Source of the DNA: Nocardioides oceani
Lineage (GTDB): Bacteria; Actinomycetota; Actinomycetes; Propionibacteriales; Nocardioidaceae
Reading direction: 5' to 3'
DNA length: 64,000 nucleotides
Assembly (NCBI RefSeq): GCF_030412965.1
Contig: NZ_JAUHJQ010000007.1
Location: forward strand, 124,001-188,000
The translations under genes were made by a program, and so were the position numbers. The notes beneath the pieces are model-generated. The model was not told the DNA's origin. It saw only the letters and a list, made by a program, of their open reading frames with translations, and did no database searches. This document shows positions 46,714 to 54,069 of this stretch, one piece after another. How positions within the stretch are numbered: the stretch's first letter is position 1; the number at the start of each line of letters is the position of its first letter.

Positions 46714-46786
46714 GCCGGTGTAGCTCAGTTGGTAGAGCGCCTCTCTTGTAAAGAGGATGTCGCGGGTTCGACTCCTGTCACCGGCT
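46714..46786 (+). tRNA. tRNA-Thr (anticodon TGT)
   Basis: 73 nt cloverleaf: acceptor GCCGGTG/CACCGGC with discriminator T, D arm TAGCTCAGTTGGTAGAGC, anticodon stem CCTCT/AGAGG with loop CTTGTAA (anticodon TGT), and T arm GCGGG-TTCGACT-CCTGT with two G-U pairs. No CCA is encoded. Confidence 0.95.
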
Positions 46787-46804
46787 CCGCGTCACCGGCT
46801 CCGC
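46777..46804. repeat. Direct duplication of the tRNA-Thr 3' end
   Basis: GTCACCGGCTCCGC occurs at 46777-46790 (within and just beyond the tRNA) and again at 46791-46804, followed by GT in both. This is a 14-bp tandem copy of the acceptor 3' strand. Confidence 0.85.
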
Positions 46805-46816
46805 GTCGCCGCGCCG

Positions 46817-46858
46817 CGTGATGCCCGGTGTCCGCCCGGGCGCACGCTGAGCATCACG
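46817..46858 (+). terminator. Nested inverted repeat after tRNA-Thr
   Basis: Outer arms CGTGATGC and GCATCACG enclose an inner CCCGG-N7-CCGGG hairpin. It could end the tRNA transcript, or be a leader structure for the small gene at 46982. Confidence 0.55.
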
Positions 46859-46981
46859 AGGCGGGGGCGGGCGGGGCCTCACCCACAGGGATGTGATCTG
46901 CGCCGGATCGCGGTCGGCGCGGCATGGTGCGCGGAAACGGCGGGTATCGGCTCCTCAATCGATCCGGGGAGTGATTCCACG

Positions 46982-47113
46982 ATGGCAGCGAACACGTCTG
47001 CACCGAGCACCGCCGCGGCCGCCGAGAGCCGCGACACCATGGTCGCGCTGGCGATGCTGTGGCTGATCCCGGCGCTGGCCTTCCTGGCCGCGCTGATGAT
47101 GGTCGGCGGCTGA
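46982..47113 (+). CDS. Small membrane peptide, 43 residues
   Basis: ATG 46982 is preceded by GGGGAG at a good distance. The product starts with about 18 polar Ala/Ser/Thr residues and has one hydrophobic helix (MVALAMLWLIPALAFLAALM). The frame is short but codon usage keeps the strong G/C third position. No family is recognised. It lies between tRNA-Thr and convergent pdxY. Confidence 0.6.
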   Translation: MAANTSAPSTAAAAESRDTMVALAMLWLIPALAFLAALMMVGG

Positions 47114-47153
47114 GTCCGAGGCTCGAGCCAGCGACCCCCGAGCCCGAGGTCCC

Positions 47154-48005
47154 TCAGCGGACCTGACGGACCTCGAAGGACGCCGGCGGGGATGCGATCG
47201 CGTCCTGCGCGGCGACCAGCTGGATCTCGCGGGTGCCCGCGGCGATCGTCGCCTCGAGCACCGCGAACACCGACGACGTCGTGCGGGAGAGCGCCTCGGC
47301 CGGCGAGCCGGTCGAGCGCAGGTGCGCGAGGTAGAGCGCGGCAGTGACGTCGCCGCAACCGTTCGGCGTGATCGGCAGCAGCGGCGTGGTGACCACCCAG
47401 GCGCCGGCGTCGGAGACGGCGAGGACGTCGAGGGAGCCCTCCGGTACGTCGCCGTGCAGCACGCTGGTGACCAGCACGTCCCGCGGCCCGCGGTCGCGCA
47501 CCGCGTCGACCGCGTCGAGCACCTCGTCGAGCGTGGTGGTCGTCCGGCCGGCGAGGAAGTCGAGCTCGAAGTGGTTCGGCGTCAGGACGTCGGCGAGCGG
47601 GACGACGGTGTCGCGCATGTACTCCGGGATGCCCGGCTTCACGAACATGCCGCGGCCGACGTCGCCCATCACGGGGTCGAAGCAGTAGACCGCGTCCGGG
47701 TTGGCCGCCTTGACCTTCGCCACGGCGTCGAGCACGACCGCGCCGACGGCCGGGTCGCCCTGGTAGCCCGACAGCACCGCGTCGGCCTCGCCGAGGACCC
47801 CGCGGTCCTCGATGCCCGCGATCACGTCGGCCACGTCGGCCGGCGCGAGGAGTGGGCCGCGCCACGCGCCGTACCCGGTGTGGTTGGAGAAGTGGACCGT
47901 GAGCACCGGCCACACCTCGTGGCCCAGTCGCTGCAGCGGGAAGACCGCGGCGGAGTTGCCCACGTGGCCGTAGGCCACCGACGACTGGATCGAGAGGATC
48001 TTCAC
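47154..48005 (-). CDS. pdxY: Pyridoxal kinase PdxY
   Basis: 283 residues from GTG 48005, since the domain begins at once with ILSIQSSVAYGHVGNSAAVFP; upstream in-frame residues are not conserved. Ribokinase-superfamily features: VLTVHFSNHTGYG, YCFDPVMGD, LTPNHFELDFL and the catalytic GCGD in TPNGCGDVTAALY. It phosphorylates pyridoxal to PLP. Its promoter gap is shared with the divergent GMC gene and contains a KstR-like site, which need not control pdxY. Confidence 0.92.
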   Translation of the reverse strand: MKILSIQSSVAYGHVGNSAAVFPLQRLGHEVWPVLTVHFSNHTGYGAWRGPLLAPADVADVIAGIEDRGVLGEADAVLSGYQGDPAVGAVVLDAVAKVKAANPDAVYCFDPVMGDVGRGMFVKPGIPEYMRDTVVPLADVLTPNHFELDFLAGRTTTTLDEVLDAVDAVRDRGPRDVLVTSVLHGDVPEGSLDVLAVSDAGAWVVTTPLLPITPNGCGDVTAALYLAHLRSTGSPAEALSRTTSSVFAVLEATIAAGTREIQLVAAQDAIASPPASFEVRQVR

Positions 48006-48041
48006 GCCTCCGATCCTCCCGTCCGATCGGTGGTCCAGCAA

Positions 48042-48059
48042 ACTAGAACAAGTTACAGT
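48042..48059. promoter_or_regulatory. KstR-like operator between pdxY and the GMC oxidoreductase gene
   Basis: ACTAGAACAAGTTACAGT fits TnnAACnnGTTnnA at every fixed position (T48044, AAC 48047-48049, GTT 48052-48054, A48057). It is 93 bp upstream of ATG 48153 and 37 bp from the pdxY start. Confidence 0.72.
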
Positions 48060-48152
48060 CATGCCCTACTGTGGGCGGCGACACATTCCGAGAGTATGTG
48101 AGCTCATCGGGCCGCACCGCCGCCAGCGCGAGACGAACGACCAGGGGACGAC

Positions 48153-49778
48153 ATGGCCAAGACAGCCCTGAAGAACGAAGCCGACTACGTCGTGGTGGGC
48201 TCCGGCAGCTCCGGCGCGGCGATCGCCGGTCGGCTCGCCGAGTCCGGTGCGAGCGTGATCGTGCTCGAGGCGGGCAAGAGCGACAACCAGTTCCTGACCA
48301 AGAAGCCCGGGATGATCGGCCCGATGCACGCGGAGCCGAAGATCAAGCGGCTCAACGACTGGGGCTACTACTCGGTGCCGCAGAAGCACATCCTCGACCG
48401 CAAGATGCCGGTCCCGCGCGGCAAGGTGCTCGGCGGCTCGAGCTCGGTCAACGGCATGGTCTACGTCCGCGGCAACCGGGCCAACTACGACTCCTGGGCG
48501 GCCGAGGGCTGCGTCGGCTGGGACGCCGACTCGGTCAACGCGGCGTACAAGCGCATGGAGGACTACGAGGGCGGCGAGAACGCCTTCCGCGGCGTCGGCG
48601 GCCCGATCCGGGTCACCCGCAACAAGACCCCGCAGGAGGGATCGCTGCAGTTCCTCCAGGCGACCGCCGACACGATCGGCTGCAAGGTTCTCGACGACTA
48701 CAACGGCGAGTCGCAGGAGGGCGTCGGCCGGATGCAGCAGAACGCCGCGGACGGCCTGCGCTACAGCGCCTCGCGCGGCTACATCCACCACCTCGCGCCG
48801 CCGACGCTCGACGTGCAGACCCAGGTGCTGGTCACCAAGGTCGTCATCGAGAACGGCCGGGCCACCGGCGTGCAGGTCCGCGACAAGGACGGCAGCCAGC
48901 GCACCGTCCGGGCGGGCAAGGAGGTCATCCTCGCCGCCGGCTTCGTCGGCTCCCCGCAGATCCTCATGCTCTCCGGCATCGGGCACGCCCAGCACCTCAA
49001 GGACCACGGGATCCCGGTCCTCGCGGACCTGCCGGTCGGCGACAACCTGCACGACCACATGTTCCACGCGATGACCTTCCACGCCACCTCCTCGAAGATG
49101 CGCGGCAACGCCTTCTTCTTCGCCAAGGGCGTCGCCAAGGAGGTCCTGCGCCCGGGCTCGACGTTCCTCGCGAACTCGGTCTTCGAGGTGCTCGCGTTCC
49201 TCAAGACCTCGCAGGCCACGGACGTCCCGGACCTCCAGCTGCACCTGCTGCCGTGGTCCTACGTCTCGCCGAACCAGGACGAGCCGATCCGCCACGAGGT
49301 CTCCCCGCTGCCGGCGCTGACCGTGCTCACCACGCTGATCTACCCGCGCAGCCGCGGCACCCTCCGGCTCGCCTCCGCCGACCCGACCGCGGCGCCGCTG
49401 ATCGACCCGCAGTACCTCGCGGAGTCCGCCGACCTCGACCTGCTCGCCGAGGGCTCGGAGATGGTCCGCGAGATCATGGGCGCGGCGGCGTTCGGCGGTG
49501 CGGTCAAGGACGAGATCCACCCGGGCCGCAACCTGCAGGGCTCCGAGCTGCGGCAGGCGATCCTCAACCGGGCCACCTCGGTCTACCACGGCGTCGGCAC
49601 CTGCCGGATGGGCGTGGACGAGCTCGCCGTCGTCGGCCCGGACCTCAAGGTCCGCGGCGTCGAGGGGCTGCGCGTCGCCGACGCCTCGATCATGCCGTCG
49701 ATCACCGGCGGCAACACCAACGCGCCCGCGATCATGATCGGCGAGCGCGGCGCCGACCTCGTCCTCGGGAGGGGCTGA
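48153..49778 (+). CDS. GMC-family FAD-dependent oxidoreductase (alcohol/choline dehydrogenase-like)
   Basis: 541 residues. The FAD Rossmann motif is YVVVGSGSSGAAIAGRLAE with VIVLEAG; GMC signature 1 is PRGKVLGGSSSVNGMVYVRG and signature 2 GSPQILMLSGIGHAQHL. The catalytic His is in VYHGVGTCRMG and the partner Asn in GGNTNAPAIMIGE. It oxidises an alcohol to an aldehyde or ketone. The aldehyde dehydrogenase gene starts 1 bp after its stop, so an alcohol-to-acid route is likely. The substrate may be choline, a fatty alcohol or a sterol side chain; the operator upstream favours a lipid. Confidence 0.9.
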   Translation: MAKTALKNEADYVVVGSGSSGAAIAGRLAESGASVIVLEAGKSDNQFLTKKPGMIGPMHAEPKIKRLNDWGYYSVPQKHILDRKMPVPRGKVLGGSSSVNGMVYVRGNRANYDSWAAEGCVGWDADSVNAAYKRMEDYEGGENAFRGVGGPIRVTRNKTPQEGSLQFLQATADTIGCKVLDDYNGESQEGVGRMQQNAADGLRYSASRGYIHHLAPPTLDVQTQVLVTKVVIENGRATGVQVRDKDGSQRTVRAGKEVILAAGFVGSPQILMLSGIGHAQHLKDHGIPVLADLPVGDNLHDHMFHAMTFHATSSKMRGNAFFFAKGVAKEVLRPGSTFLANSVFEVLAFLKTSQATDVPDLQLHLLPWSYVSPNQDEPIRHEVSPLPALTVLTTLIYPRSRGTLRLASADPTAAPLIDPQYLAESADLDLLAEGSEMVREIMGAAAFGGAVKDEIHPGRNLQGSELRQAILNRATSVYHGVGTCRMGVDELAVVGPDLKVRGVEGLRVADASIMPSITGGNTNAPAIMIGERGADLVLGRG

Positions 49779-49779
49779 C

Positions 49780-51390
49780 ATGACCGCCACCGCCGACCGC
49801 CCGGCCACCGTCGCCGGCACGGGTACGACGACGCGCCCGCGTCGCCCCGCCACGCTGACCGACGCCTTCCTGTGCGACCTGGTCGCCCGGGTCCCCGGCT
49901 CCGGCGGGCAGACGTGGGACCTGGCCGAGGTCTACACCGGCGAGACGCTCGTGCAGCTGCCGCAGTCGACCCCGGCCGACATCGAGCGCGCCTTCGCGGC
50001 CGCCCGCTCGGCCCAGCAGGAGTGGGCGTCCTGGCCGCTGCGCAGGCGGCTCAAGGTCTTCAAGAAGGCGCACTCGCTGCTGGTCGACAACGCCCAGACC
50101 ACCGCGGACCTCATCCAGGCCGAGAGCGGCAAGAACCGCCGGATGGCCATCGAGGAGACCTGCGACCCGGTGATGGTGATCAGCCACTACCTCAAGCGGG
50201 CGCCGAAGCTGCTGGCGCCGGTCAAGCGCGGTGGGCCGGTGCCGCTCGTCTCCAGCTCCACCGAGATCCGCCAGCCCAAGGGCGTCGTCGGGATCATCGC
50301 GCCCTGGAACTTCCCGTTCGCGACCGGCCTCTCCGACGCCATCCCCGCGCTCATGGCCGGCAACGCGATCGTGCTGAAGCCCGACAACAAGACCGCTCTC
50401 TCGCCGCTCTACGGCATCAGCCTGCTCGAGCGGGCCGGGCTGCCGAAGGGCCTGTTCCAGGTCGTGTGCGGCGAGGGGCCCGACGTCGGCCCGACCCTCA
50501 TCGACAACGCCAACTACGTGATGTTCACCGGCTCGACCGCCACCGGCCGGGTCATCGGCGAGCGGGCCGGGCGCAACCTGATCGGCTGCTGCCTCGAGCT
50601 CGGCGGCAAGAACCCGATGATCGTCCTCGACGACGTCGACGCCGAGGAGTGGGTGACCGGCGCGCTGTTCGGCGTCTTCGGCAACACCGGCCAGATCTGC
50701 ATGCACATCGAGCGGATCTACCTGCCCGAGAGCCGGTACGACGAGCTGAAGGCGCGCTTCGTCGCCGCGGCCGAGAGCCTGCGCGTGGGCGCGGCGTACG
50801 ACTTCGGGCCGGAGCTGGGCTCGCTGATCTCGGTCGACCACATGCAGCGGGTGCACAGCCACGTGCAGGACGCCGTCGCCAAGGGGGCCACCGTCGTCAC
50901 CGGCGGCAACCCGCGGCCGGACATCGGGCCGGCGTTCTTCGAGCCGACCGTCCTCGAGGGCGTCACCGGCGACATGCTCACCGGCTGCATGGAGACCTTC
51001 GGGCCGGTCGTCGCGCTGCACCCCTACCGCAGCGTGGACCAGGCGGTCGCGCTCGCCAACGACACCGACTACGGCCTCAATGCCTCGGTGTGGGGCGCCG
51101 ACGTCGACCGTGCCGTCGGCGTCGCCCGTCGCATCCACGCCGGCAACGTCAACGTCAACGACTCCCTCGCCACGGCGTACGCCTCCAAGGGCACGCCGTC
51201 CGGCGGCGTCAAGCAGTCCGGCGTCGGCGCCCGCCACGGCGACCAGGGCCTCCTGAAGTACACCGACGTGCAGAACCTCGCGGTCCTCAAGAAGCAGGTC
51301 ATGGGCGCCCGCCCCGGCCAGGACTACGACGAGTACGTCAAGGGGATGCTCACCGGGCTGAAGATGATGCGGCGCACGCGGATCCGCTGA
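49780..51390 (+). CDS. Aldehyde dehydrogenase, succinate-semialdehyde dehydrogenase (GabD2)-like
   Basis: 536 residues from ATG 49780. Catalytic residues are in place: N177 (APWNFPF), K200, E273 (CLELGGKN) and nucleophile C307 (NTGQICMHIERIYL). The length and N-terminus (RVPGSGGQTWDLAEVYTGE) resemble the GabD2 branch. It oxidises an aldehyde with NAD(P)+. The operon with the GMC gene suggests it consumes that enzyme's product; naming as GabD is by similarity only. Confidence 0.9.
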   Translation: MTATADRPATVAGTGTTTRPRRPATLTDAFLCDLVARVPGSGGQTWDLAEVYTGETLVQLPQSTPADIERAFAAARSAQQEWASWPLRRRLKVFKKAHSLLVDNAQTTADLIQAESGKNRRMAIEETCDPVMVISHYLKRAPKLLAPVKRGGPVPLVSSSTEIRQPKGVVGIIAPWNFPFATGLSDAIPALMAGNAIVLKPDNKTALSPLYGISLLERAGLPKGLFQVVCGEGPDVGPTLIDNANYVMFTGSTATGRVIGERAGRNLIGCCLELGGKNPMIVLDDVDAEEWVTGALFGVFGNTGQICMHIERIYLPESRYDELKARFVAAAESLRVGAAYDFGPELGSLISVDHMQRVHSHVQDAVAKGATVVTGGNPRPDIGPAFFEPTVLEGVTGDMLTGCMETFGPVVALHPYRSVDQAVALANDTDYGLNASVWGADVDRAVGVARRIHAGNVNVNDSLATAYASKGTPSGGVKQSGVGARHGDQGLLKYTDVQNLAVLKKQVMGARPGQDYDEYVKGMLTGLKMMRRTRIR

Positions 51391-51424
51391 TCCCCGGTCG
51401 GAAGGGGCGGACGGGGCCGGTGAA

Positions 51425-51512
51425 GATCCCAAGTTAACATGGGATCCTCACGCTTCCCTGCCATCGCAATGGCCGCGAGGCGTCGACATCCCACGTTTAC
51501 TTGGGATGTCGA
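51425..51512. other. Two related hairpins with 8-base loops in a convergent gap
   Basis: Site 1 (51425-51446) is GATCCCA-AGTTAACA-TGGGATC and extends outward with one mismatch. Site 2 (51483-51512) has perfect 11-bp arms TCGACATCCCA and TGGGATGTCGA around CGTTTACT. Both share ATCCCA-N8-TGGGAT, and the loops share mGTTwAC. Centres are 62 bp apart. They may be terminators for the convergent genes or paired protein sites; no promoter or gene is seen in the 130-bp gap. Confidence 0.7.
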
Positions 51513-51520
51513 GCACCGCC

Positions 51521-52297
51521 TCAGGCCACCTGGAGCGACCGCTTCGACAGCCCCATCCAGAACCCGTCGACGACCTGGGTGCCGGGGGCGGCGGGGTCGG
51601 TGGCTGCGCCGAGGGTGACGAAGAGCGGCGTGTAGTGCTCGACGGTGGGGTGGGCGTACGGCATGCCGGGCGCGCGGTCGCGGTACGCCGCGAGGGTGTC
51701 CACGTCGCCTCGGGCGAGCGCCTCGCCGGCCCACGCGTCGAACTCCGAGGACCAGCCGGGGGCCTCGGCGTCGATGCGCCACGAGGTCAGGAACGGCAGC
51801 CCGTGGGTGAGGAAGCCCGAGCCGATGATCAGCACGCCCTCGTCGCGCAGCGGCTGGAGCCGCCTGCCGAGCGCGAGCAGCCGCTCCGGGTCGTGGGTGG
51901 GCAGCGACATCTGCAGGACGGGGATGTCGGCCTCGGGGTACATGATCCGCAGCGGCACCCAGGCACCGTGGTCGAGGCCGCGGGAGGCGTGCTGGTGGAC
52001 GGGCTCGCCGGCCGGCATCATCGCCGCCACGCGGCGGGCCAGCGCGGTGGCGTCGGGAGTCTCGTAGGTCATCCGGTAGTACTTCGGGTCGAACCCGCCG
52101 AAGTCGTAGACCAGCGGTGCGCCGCTCGCCGAGAGCGACACCGGCGCGGACTCCCAGTGCGCGCTGACGATGAGGACGGCCCGAGGGCGGGGGAGGTCCG
52201 CGGCCCAGGCCGCCAGCTGGCCGGACCAGGTCGGGTCGTCGAGGAGCGGGGGCGCCCCGTGACCGAGGTAGAGCGCCGGCATCCGGTCGGTCGTCAT
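51521..52297 (-). CDS. DODA-type extradiol aromatic ring-opening dioxygenase (4,5-DOPA dioxygenase-like)
   Basis: 258 residues from ATG 52297. Class III extradiol (LigB-like) features with metal ligands: LYLGHGAPPLL (His), VLIVSAHWES (His), and VEHYTPLFV (His); the GLDHGAWVPL motif is also present. It probably opens a catechol-type ring or acts as a promiscuous DOPA dioxygenase. It lies 28 bp after the ung stop, with a palindrome in the gap, on the same strand. Confidence 0.9.
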   Translation of the reverse strand: MTTDRMPALYLGHGAPPLLDDPTWSGQLAAWAADLPRPRAVLIVSAHWESAPVSLSASGAPLVYDFGGFDPKYYRMTYETPDATALARRVAAMMPAGEPVHQHASRGLDHGAWVPLRIMYPEADIPVLQMSLPTHDPERLLALGRRLQPLRDEGVLIIGSGFLTHGLPFLTSWRIDAEAPGWSSEFDAWAGEALARGDVDTLAAYRDRAPGMPYAHPTVEHYTPLFVTLGAATDPAAPGTQVVDGFWMGLSKRSLQVA

Positions 52298-52309
52298 GTC
52301 CACTCCAAT

Positions 52310-52325
52310 GGTTGAGGATTCAACC
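52310..52325. promoter_or_regulatory. Palindrome upstream of the DODA dioxygenase gene
   Basis: GGTTGA-GGAT-TCAACC lies 13 bp before ATG 52297 (minus strand), in the 28-bp gap after ung, flanked by A/T-rich AAT and TTA. The form suits a MarR- or TetR-like operator. The binder is not identifiable here. Confidence 0.6.
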
Positions 52326-53018
52326 TTATTCCGCGGGGAGCCTCCAGTCCACCCCTGCCGAGCCCTGCCGGGCAAGCAGGTCGTTGACCCGGCTGAACGG
52401 GCGGGAGCCGAAGAACCCGCGGCTCGCCGACAGCGGCGAGGGGTGCGCGGACTCGACGTACGGCGTCGGGCCGAGCATCGGCTTGAGACCTTGTGCGTCG
52501 CGGCCCCACAAGATGGCCGCGAGCGGTCCGCCGCGGGCGACGAGCGCCTCGATCGCGCAGGCGGTGACCTCCTCCCAGCCGCGCCCGCGGTGCGAGGCGG
52601 AGGCGCCCGGCTGCACGGTGAGGACGCGGTTGAGCAGCATGACGCCGGCGTCGGCCCACGCGGTGAGGTCTCCGTGCGGCGGCGTCTCGATGCCGAGGTC
52701 GCTGCGCAGCTCGGTGTAGATGTTGGCCAGCGAGCGGGGGATCGGCCGCACGTGCGCGTCGACGGCGAAGCTCAGTCCGATCGGGTGGCCGGGCGTCGGG
52801 TAGGGGTCTTGGCCGACGACGAGCACCCGCACGTCGGCCATCGGGCGGCAGAAGGCCCGCAGCACGTGCTCGCCGGCGGGCAGGTAGTCGCGACCGGCGG
52901 CCATCTCCGCCCGGAGGAACCGCCCCATCTCGGCGATCCGCTCGTCGACGGGGGCGAGCGCCACCGCCCAGTCCGCGGCGACGAGGCCCTGGTCCACGAG
53001 TCTGGCGAGCGCGCTCAC
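52326..53018 (-). CDS. ung: Uracil-DNA glycosylase
   Basis: 230 residues from ATG 53018. Family 1 motifs: [20 protein letters not shown] with the catalytic Asp, [22 protein letters not shown] and the DNA-intercalation loop [14 protein letters not shown]. It removes uracil from DNA. Length is normal. It is not functionally linked to its neighbours. Confidence 0.95.
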   Translation of the reverse strand: MSALARLVDQGLVAADWAVALAPVDERIAEMGRFLRAEMAAGRDYLPAGEHVLRAFCRPMADVRVLVVGQDPYPTPGHPIGLSFAVDAHVRPIPRSLANIYTELRSDLGIETPPHGDLTAWADAGVMLLNRVLTVQPGASASHRGRGWEEVTACAIEALVARGGPLAAILWGRDAQGLKPMLGPTPYVESAHPSPLSASRGFFGSRPFSRVNDLLARQGSAGVDWRLPAE

Positions 53019-53049
53019 GCCGGGGACGGTACCCGCGCCGGGTCCGGCC

Positions 53050-53523
53050 TCAGGCGAAGACCATGCAGCTGGAGGTCGCGTGGGCGACCAGGCGCTCGCG
53101 GGAGTCGAAGAGCTGCGCCTCTGCGAGCGCCGTACGCCGCCCGCGGTGCACCACCCGGCCGACCGCGCGCAGCCGGCCGGACTCGACGGTCGCAGGGCGG
53201 AGGAACTTCACGGTGAGGTCGAGGGAGGTGTAGCCCTCGCCGGCGGCCAGCGTGGAGTGCACCGAGCAGCCGGCGGCGGTGTCGAGGAGGGTCGAGATGA
53301 CGCCGCCGTGCACGGTGCCGAGCGGGTTGTAGTGGCGGACCTCGGGGTCGAGCTCGACGCTGATCGACCCGGGCTCGCCGTCGAAGTCGACCATCCCCAG
53401 CGTCTCGGCGATCGGCGCCGCCGGGAGGAGCCCGTCGCGCATCGCCATGAGCAGCTCGTAGCCGGTCATCGCGGCGCGGTCGAGCACGGGAGCGGGCGTC
53501 GAGCGGTCCTGGGTCTCGGTCAT
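53050..53523 (-). CDS. PaaI-family hotdog thioesterase
   Basis: 157 residues; ATG 53523 is preferred over an upstream in-frame start because it clears the operator. The hotdog motif [22 protein letters not shown] carries the active Asp/Glu region, followed by [12 protein letters not shown] and [16 protein letters not shown]. It hydrolyses acyl- or aryl-acyl-CoA. It is divergent from the HxlR regulator, which probably controls it. Confidence 0.88.
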   Translation of the reverse strand: MTETQDRSTPAPVLDRAAMTGYELLMAMRDGLLPAAPIAETLGMVDFDGEPGSISVELDPEVRHYNPLGTVHGGVISTLLDTAAGCSVHSTLAAGEGYTSLDLTVKFLRPATVESGRLRAVGRVVHRGRRTALAEAQLFDSRERLVAHATSSCMVFA

Positions 53524-53546
53524 GGACCCAGCCTCGCGGGTGCGAT

Positions 53547-53569
53547 CTGGGTCTGTCAACAAGACCCAG
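53547..53569. promoter_or_regulatory. Operator palindrome between thioesterase and HxlR genes
   Basis: CTGGGTCT-GTCAACA-AGACCCAG has perfect 8-bp arms and lies in the 65-bp divergent gap. On the minus strand a TTGACA-like -35 (TGTTGACAGACC) overlaps it. It fits binding by a dimeric winged-helix protein such as the adjacent HxlR. Confidence 0.75.
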
Positions 53570-53588
53570 CCTCGCCTACGCTGCAGGC

Positions 53589-54068
53589 ATGGAGACCTCG
53601 CCGAGCGCGTTGCAGTGGTCGACGGCCAACTGCACGGTCGGCCGCGCGATGGCCGTCCTGGGGGAGCGATGGACGTTCGTGGTGCTGCGCGAGGTGTTCA
53701 ACGGGGTGCGCCGGTTCGACGACATCCGTCGCCACAGCGGCATCCCGCGGCAGGTGCTGAGCAACCGGCTCGCGCTGCTGGTCGAGCAGGACGTCCTGCG
53801 CAAGGTGCCCTACCGCGCGGAGGGCGAGCGCGAGCGGCACGAGTACCGCCTGACGCAGAAGGGCTTCGACCTCTACCCGGTGCTCGTCGCCGTGGCCGAC
53901 TGGGGCGACCGCTACCTCGCCGACCCCGAGGGACCTCCGGTCGAGGTCGCCCACCGCGAGTGCGGCGAGGTGCTCCACGCGGCGCTGGTCTGCGAGGCCG
54001 GGCACCACGTCACCGAGCCGCGCGACGCCGTGCCGCGGCCCGCTGCCGGCGCGAAGCGGATCGACTGA
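53589..54068 (+). CDS. HxlR-family winged-helix transcriptional regulator
   Basis: 159 residues from ATG 53589. The HxlR core is clear: NCTVGRAMAVLGERWTFVVL with the conserved Cys near residue 15, FNGVRRFDDIRRHSGIPRQV as the recognition region, LSNRLALLVEQDVLRKVPY, and the wing YRLTQKGFDLYPVL. The C-terminal extension contains CGEVLHAALVCEAGHHV, with two Cys and two His, possibly a redox or metal sensor. It is divergent from the thioesterase gene over a shared palindrome. Confidence 0.9.
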   Translation: METSPSALQWSTANCTVGRAMAVLGERWTFVVLREVFNGVRRFDDIRRHSGIPRQVLSNRLALLVEQDVLRKVPYRAEGERERHEYRLTQKGFDLYPVLVAVADWGDRYLADPEGPPVEVAHRECGEVLHAALVCEAGHHVTEPRDAVPRPAAGAKRID

Positions 54069-54069
54069 G

